In this document: positions 62,259 to 64,000 of the stretch, piece after piece | Numbering within the stretch: position 1 is the first letter of the stretch | Layout of the letters: the number at the start of each line of letters is the position of its first letter | Origin: Bacteroides caecimuris | GTDB taxonomy: Bacteria; Bacteroidota; Bacteroidia; Bacteroidales; Bacteroidaceae | Reading direction: 5' to 3' | NCBI RefSeq assembly: GCF_001688725.2 | Contig: NZ_CP015401.2 | Span: 4,596,001 to 4,660,000, forward strand | Length of the DNA stretch: 64,000 nt | Program-made: the position numbers and the translations under genes | The notes under the pieces: model-generated | Seen by the model: the letters and a program-made list of their open reading frames with translations, nothing else | Told to the model about the DNA's origin: nothing | Databases searched by the model: none

Positions 62259-63707
62259 ATGAAATTACAAAAAATATGGATAGCCGCCCTTGCCGTAATG
62301 GCAACAATGGGGACGGCAACTGCCGGCATATCCGTTGCAAGTCCGGCAACCGGCACACTGCCGGAACAAGACCCGCGTGTGAGAGACCTGAAGGTGGAAC
62401 GCTCGGAAAATAACCTTTTCGTATCCATGCAGCTTGACCTGTCGGAACTTACCCTCAAGTCTAACCGCGAAATTACCTACCTGCCCGTGCTGACTTTCGG
62501 TGAGCGGCATTTGGAACTTCCGCGTGTCATCGTAGCAGGTCGTAACCGTTACATACAGAACCTTCGCCACGGTGACCTCTCGCACGGTGCCCGTTTGTGT
62601 CGCCCGGGAAAAGTGATAGACTACTCTGCCCTCATTCCTTACGAACAGTGGATGGAGACAGCCACGCTGTCTCTCTTCGAAGACGAATGTGGCTGCGGAT
62701 TCAACGTTGTTTCGCACGACCGTAAAGACTTGGCAGTGCTTGACTTTACGCCTAAAGTGTTCAAGCCCGCATACGCTTTCGTCACTCCTGTTGCAGAACT
62801 GGTGAAGACACGCGAAGCGCGCGGTTCCGCCTACATCGATTTTCCCGTCAACCGTACAGAGATCCGTCCCGATTATCGCCGCAACCCCGAAGAATTGCAA
62901 AAGATACGACATACGATTGATGTACTGCGCAGCGATGCCGACACACGCATTGTCTCCGTTTCTATCGAAGGCTTCGCTTCGCCCGAAGGCCCTTACGCCA
63001 ACAACGAACGTTTGGCGAAGGGACGCACCGAAGCACTGCTCGGCTACGTTCGCGGGCTTTATACGTTCGACGCTTCGATTATGAAATCCTCTTGGGTAGC
63101 GGAAGACTGGGCAGGGCTGCGCCGTTACGTCCAATCCTCTGACATTGCTCAGAAGGCAGACATACTTTCCATCCTCGACATGGAAAACCTTACACCGGAC
63201 GCCCGTGAGTGGAAACTCAAGTCCGCCTATCCGGAGCAATACCGGTTTTTGTTGGAAAATGTCTATCCAGGGCTTCGCCATTCGGACTATGCGGTAGAGT
63301 ACATCATTCGTTCTTACACCAATGTAGAGGAAATCAAGGCAGTGATGAAGAGTGCTCCGCAGAAACTGAGCCTTCATGAGATGAATGTCGTGGCACAGAG
63401 TCTCGAACCTGGTTCGGACGAATATTGCGAAGTGTTCGAAGTGGCGGTACGTATGTATCCGGACGATCCGGTAGCCAATCTCAATGCTGCTAACATTGCT
63501 CTTGGTCGCGATGAACTAGAACGCGCGGCAGGTTATCTTGCCAAGGCGGGCAATACTCCCGAAGCAACGTATGCCCGTGGCATTTATGCTGCCAAAGGTG
63601 GCGACTATGTAGAAGCCGTTCGTTTGTTCGACGATGCATCGAAAGCAGGAGTCCGTCAGGCTGCGGAAGCCGTAGCGCAGCTGCGTGAATTGGGATTGAT
63701 AGAATAA
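62259..63707 (+). CDS. DUF3868 protein of the fimbrial operon
   Basis: A 482-aa protein with signal peptide (IWIAALAVMATMGTATAG). The N-terminal DUF3868 domain includes ERSENNLFVSMQLDLSELTLKSN and LPVLTFGERHLELPRV. About residues 230-270 (IEGFASPEGPYANNERLAKGRTEAL) look like an OmpA-type peptidoglycan-binding region, and the C-terminal third has TPR-like helices (ANLNAANIALGRDELERAAGYLAKA). It could link the fimbrial assembly site to the cell wall. It lies 31 bases after the DUF3575 gene and 36 bases before the fimbrillin gene. Confidence 0.87.
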   Translation: MKLQKIWIAALAVMATMGTATAGISVASPATGTLPEQDPRVRDLKVERSENNLFVSMQLDLSELTLKSNREITYLPVLTFGERHLELPRVIVAGRNRYIQNLRHGDLSHGARLCRPGKVIDYSALIPYEQWMETATLSLFEDECGCGFNVVSHDRKDLAVLDFTPKVFKPAYAFVTPVAELVKTREARGSAYIDFPVNRTEIRPDYRRNPEELQKIRHTIDVLRSDADTRIVSVSIEGFASPEGPYANNERLAKGRTEALLGYVRGLYTFDASIMKSSWVAEDWAGLRRYVQSSDIAQKADILSILDMENLTPDAREWKLKSAYPEQYRFLLENVYPGLRHSDYAVEYIIRSYTNVEEIKAVMKSAPQKLSLHEMNVVAQSLEPGSDEYCEVFEVAVRMYPDDPVANLNAANIALGRDELERAAGYLAKAGNTPEATYARGIYAAKGGDYVEAVRLFDDASKAGVRQAAEAVAQLRELGLIE

Positions 63708-63743
63708 AATGTATTTCATATAACTATTTTTAAATTCATTATT

Positions 63744-64000
63744 ATGAAGAAAAGTAATTTATTATTCAGTGCTGTCATGGCACTGGCAATGGGGTCGCTG
63801 GCAAGCTGTTCTTCCGACGACTTGGTGACCGAAGTTCAAGGTCAGGAAACAACGGTCGACCACGACCAGGTGCGTTATCTGAACGTTACGATTGCAAGTG
63901 CGGGAGGAGTAGGAACACGTGCTGAAACTACTGACAATGATTTTCTGCAAGGTGATGAGCCGAAAGAAAATTTTATAGAAAACATGACTTTTGTATTCTA
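63744..64000 (+). CDS. Fimbrillin-like lipoprotein, cut off by the window edge
   Basis: The 85 visible residues begin MKKSNLLFSAVMALAMGSLA with lipobox LASC, so the precursor is lipidated. YLNVTIASAGGVGTRA matches the start of FimA/Mfa fimbrillins, where an arginine protease cleaves after the conserved arginine to trigger strand exchange. It is probably the stalk or anchor subunit of a type V pilus; which one cannot be told from this fragment. Confidence 0.8.
   Translation, partial: MKKSNLLFSAVMALAMGSLASCSSDDLVTEVQGQETTVDHDQVRYLNVTIASAGGVGTRAETTDNDFLQGDEPKENFIENMTFVF

Noticed and set aside
62265..63377. 370-aa frame opposite the DUF3868 gene
   Set aside because: Antisense to a well-supported fimbrial gene with signal peptide and family motifs; no own promoter or family.
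1..64000. tRNA or rRNA genes
   Set aside because: The intergenic gaps were read for cloverleaf arms and conserved T-loop sequence; none was convincing.

Overview
The window looks like a chromosome segment of a gut Bacteroides (order Bacteroidales). The evidence is Bacteroides-type promoters throughout (a TTTG or TTG box about 19-20 bases before TAnnTTTG), few Shine-Dalgarno sites, and families typical of this group: an HU-HIG DNA-binding protein, a BT4734/VirE-type primase-helicase, a MACPF lipoprotein, DUF5723, a transmembrane AraC regulator beside a TonB receptor, and a DUF3575-DUF3868-fimbrillin operon. The species cannot be fixed by eye.

Layout. (1) 1-8.6 kb: an AT-rich surface-glycan locus with seven GT2 enzymes, one GT4 enzyme and one GT11 fucosyltransferase-like enzyme. 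(2) 8.9-10.9 kb: a MACPF lipoprotein with five C-terminal FG-GAP-like repeats, resembling the Bacteroidales secreted antimicrobial proteins (BSAPs), whose genes are known to sit in LPS glycan loci. (3) 10.9-21 kb: an accessory stretch with a dead transposase, an AAA-ATPase/PD-(D/E)XK protein, an HU-like gene between inverted copies of a TATGAGAAAT element, and an apparent three-gene unit of primase-helicase, an unrecognised 913-aa protein and a calcineurin-like phosphoesterase. (4) 21-47 kb: mostly housekeeping. It holds an MsbA-like exporter, RNase H, aroK, a Sel1/Hsp90-like/helical-repeat operon, speA, argB, an ECF sigma unit, rimP-nusA-infB, cvpA and sufBCDS. (5) 46.7-56.7 kb: an alpha-galactosidase and TonB receptor unit facing a transmembrane AraC regulator, with an intact IS1182-family element in the promoter region between them. 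(6) 56.7-61 kb: a palindrome cluster, a third TATGAGAAAT element, rnhB, a DUF5723 protein and an Rpn-type nuclease with a heptad-repeat tail. (7) 61.3-64 kb: a probable invertible promoter followed by the start of a type V (FimA/Mfa-like) fimbrial operon that runs off the end.

How it works together. Several loci appear to remodel the cell surface: the glycan cluster with its MACPF toxin, the galactoside-uptake unit, and the fimbrial operon. At least two seem switchable or disturbed. The fimbrial promoter lies between 18-base perfect inverted repeats and now points away from the operon. The TonB-receptor promoter is split from its upstream sequence by an IS whose flanking GGGGG touches the -7 box. 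The least understood candidates for a new system are the primase-helicase/913-aa/phosphoesterase unit with its repeated TATGAGAAAT elements, and the Sel1/Hsp90-like/helical-repeat operon.
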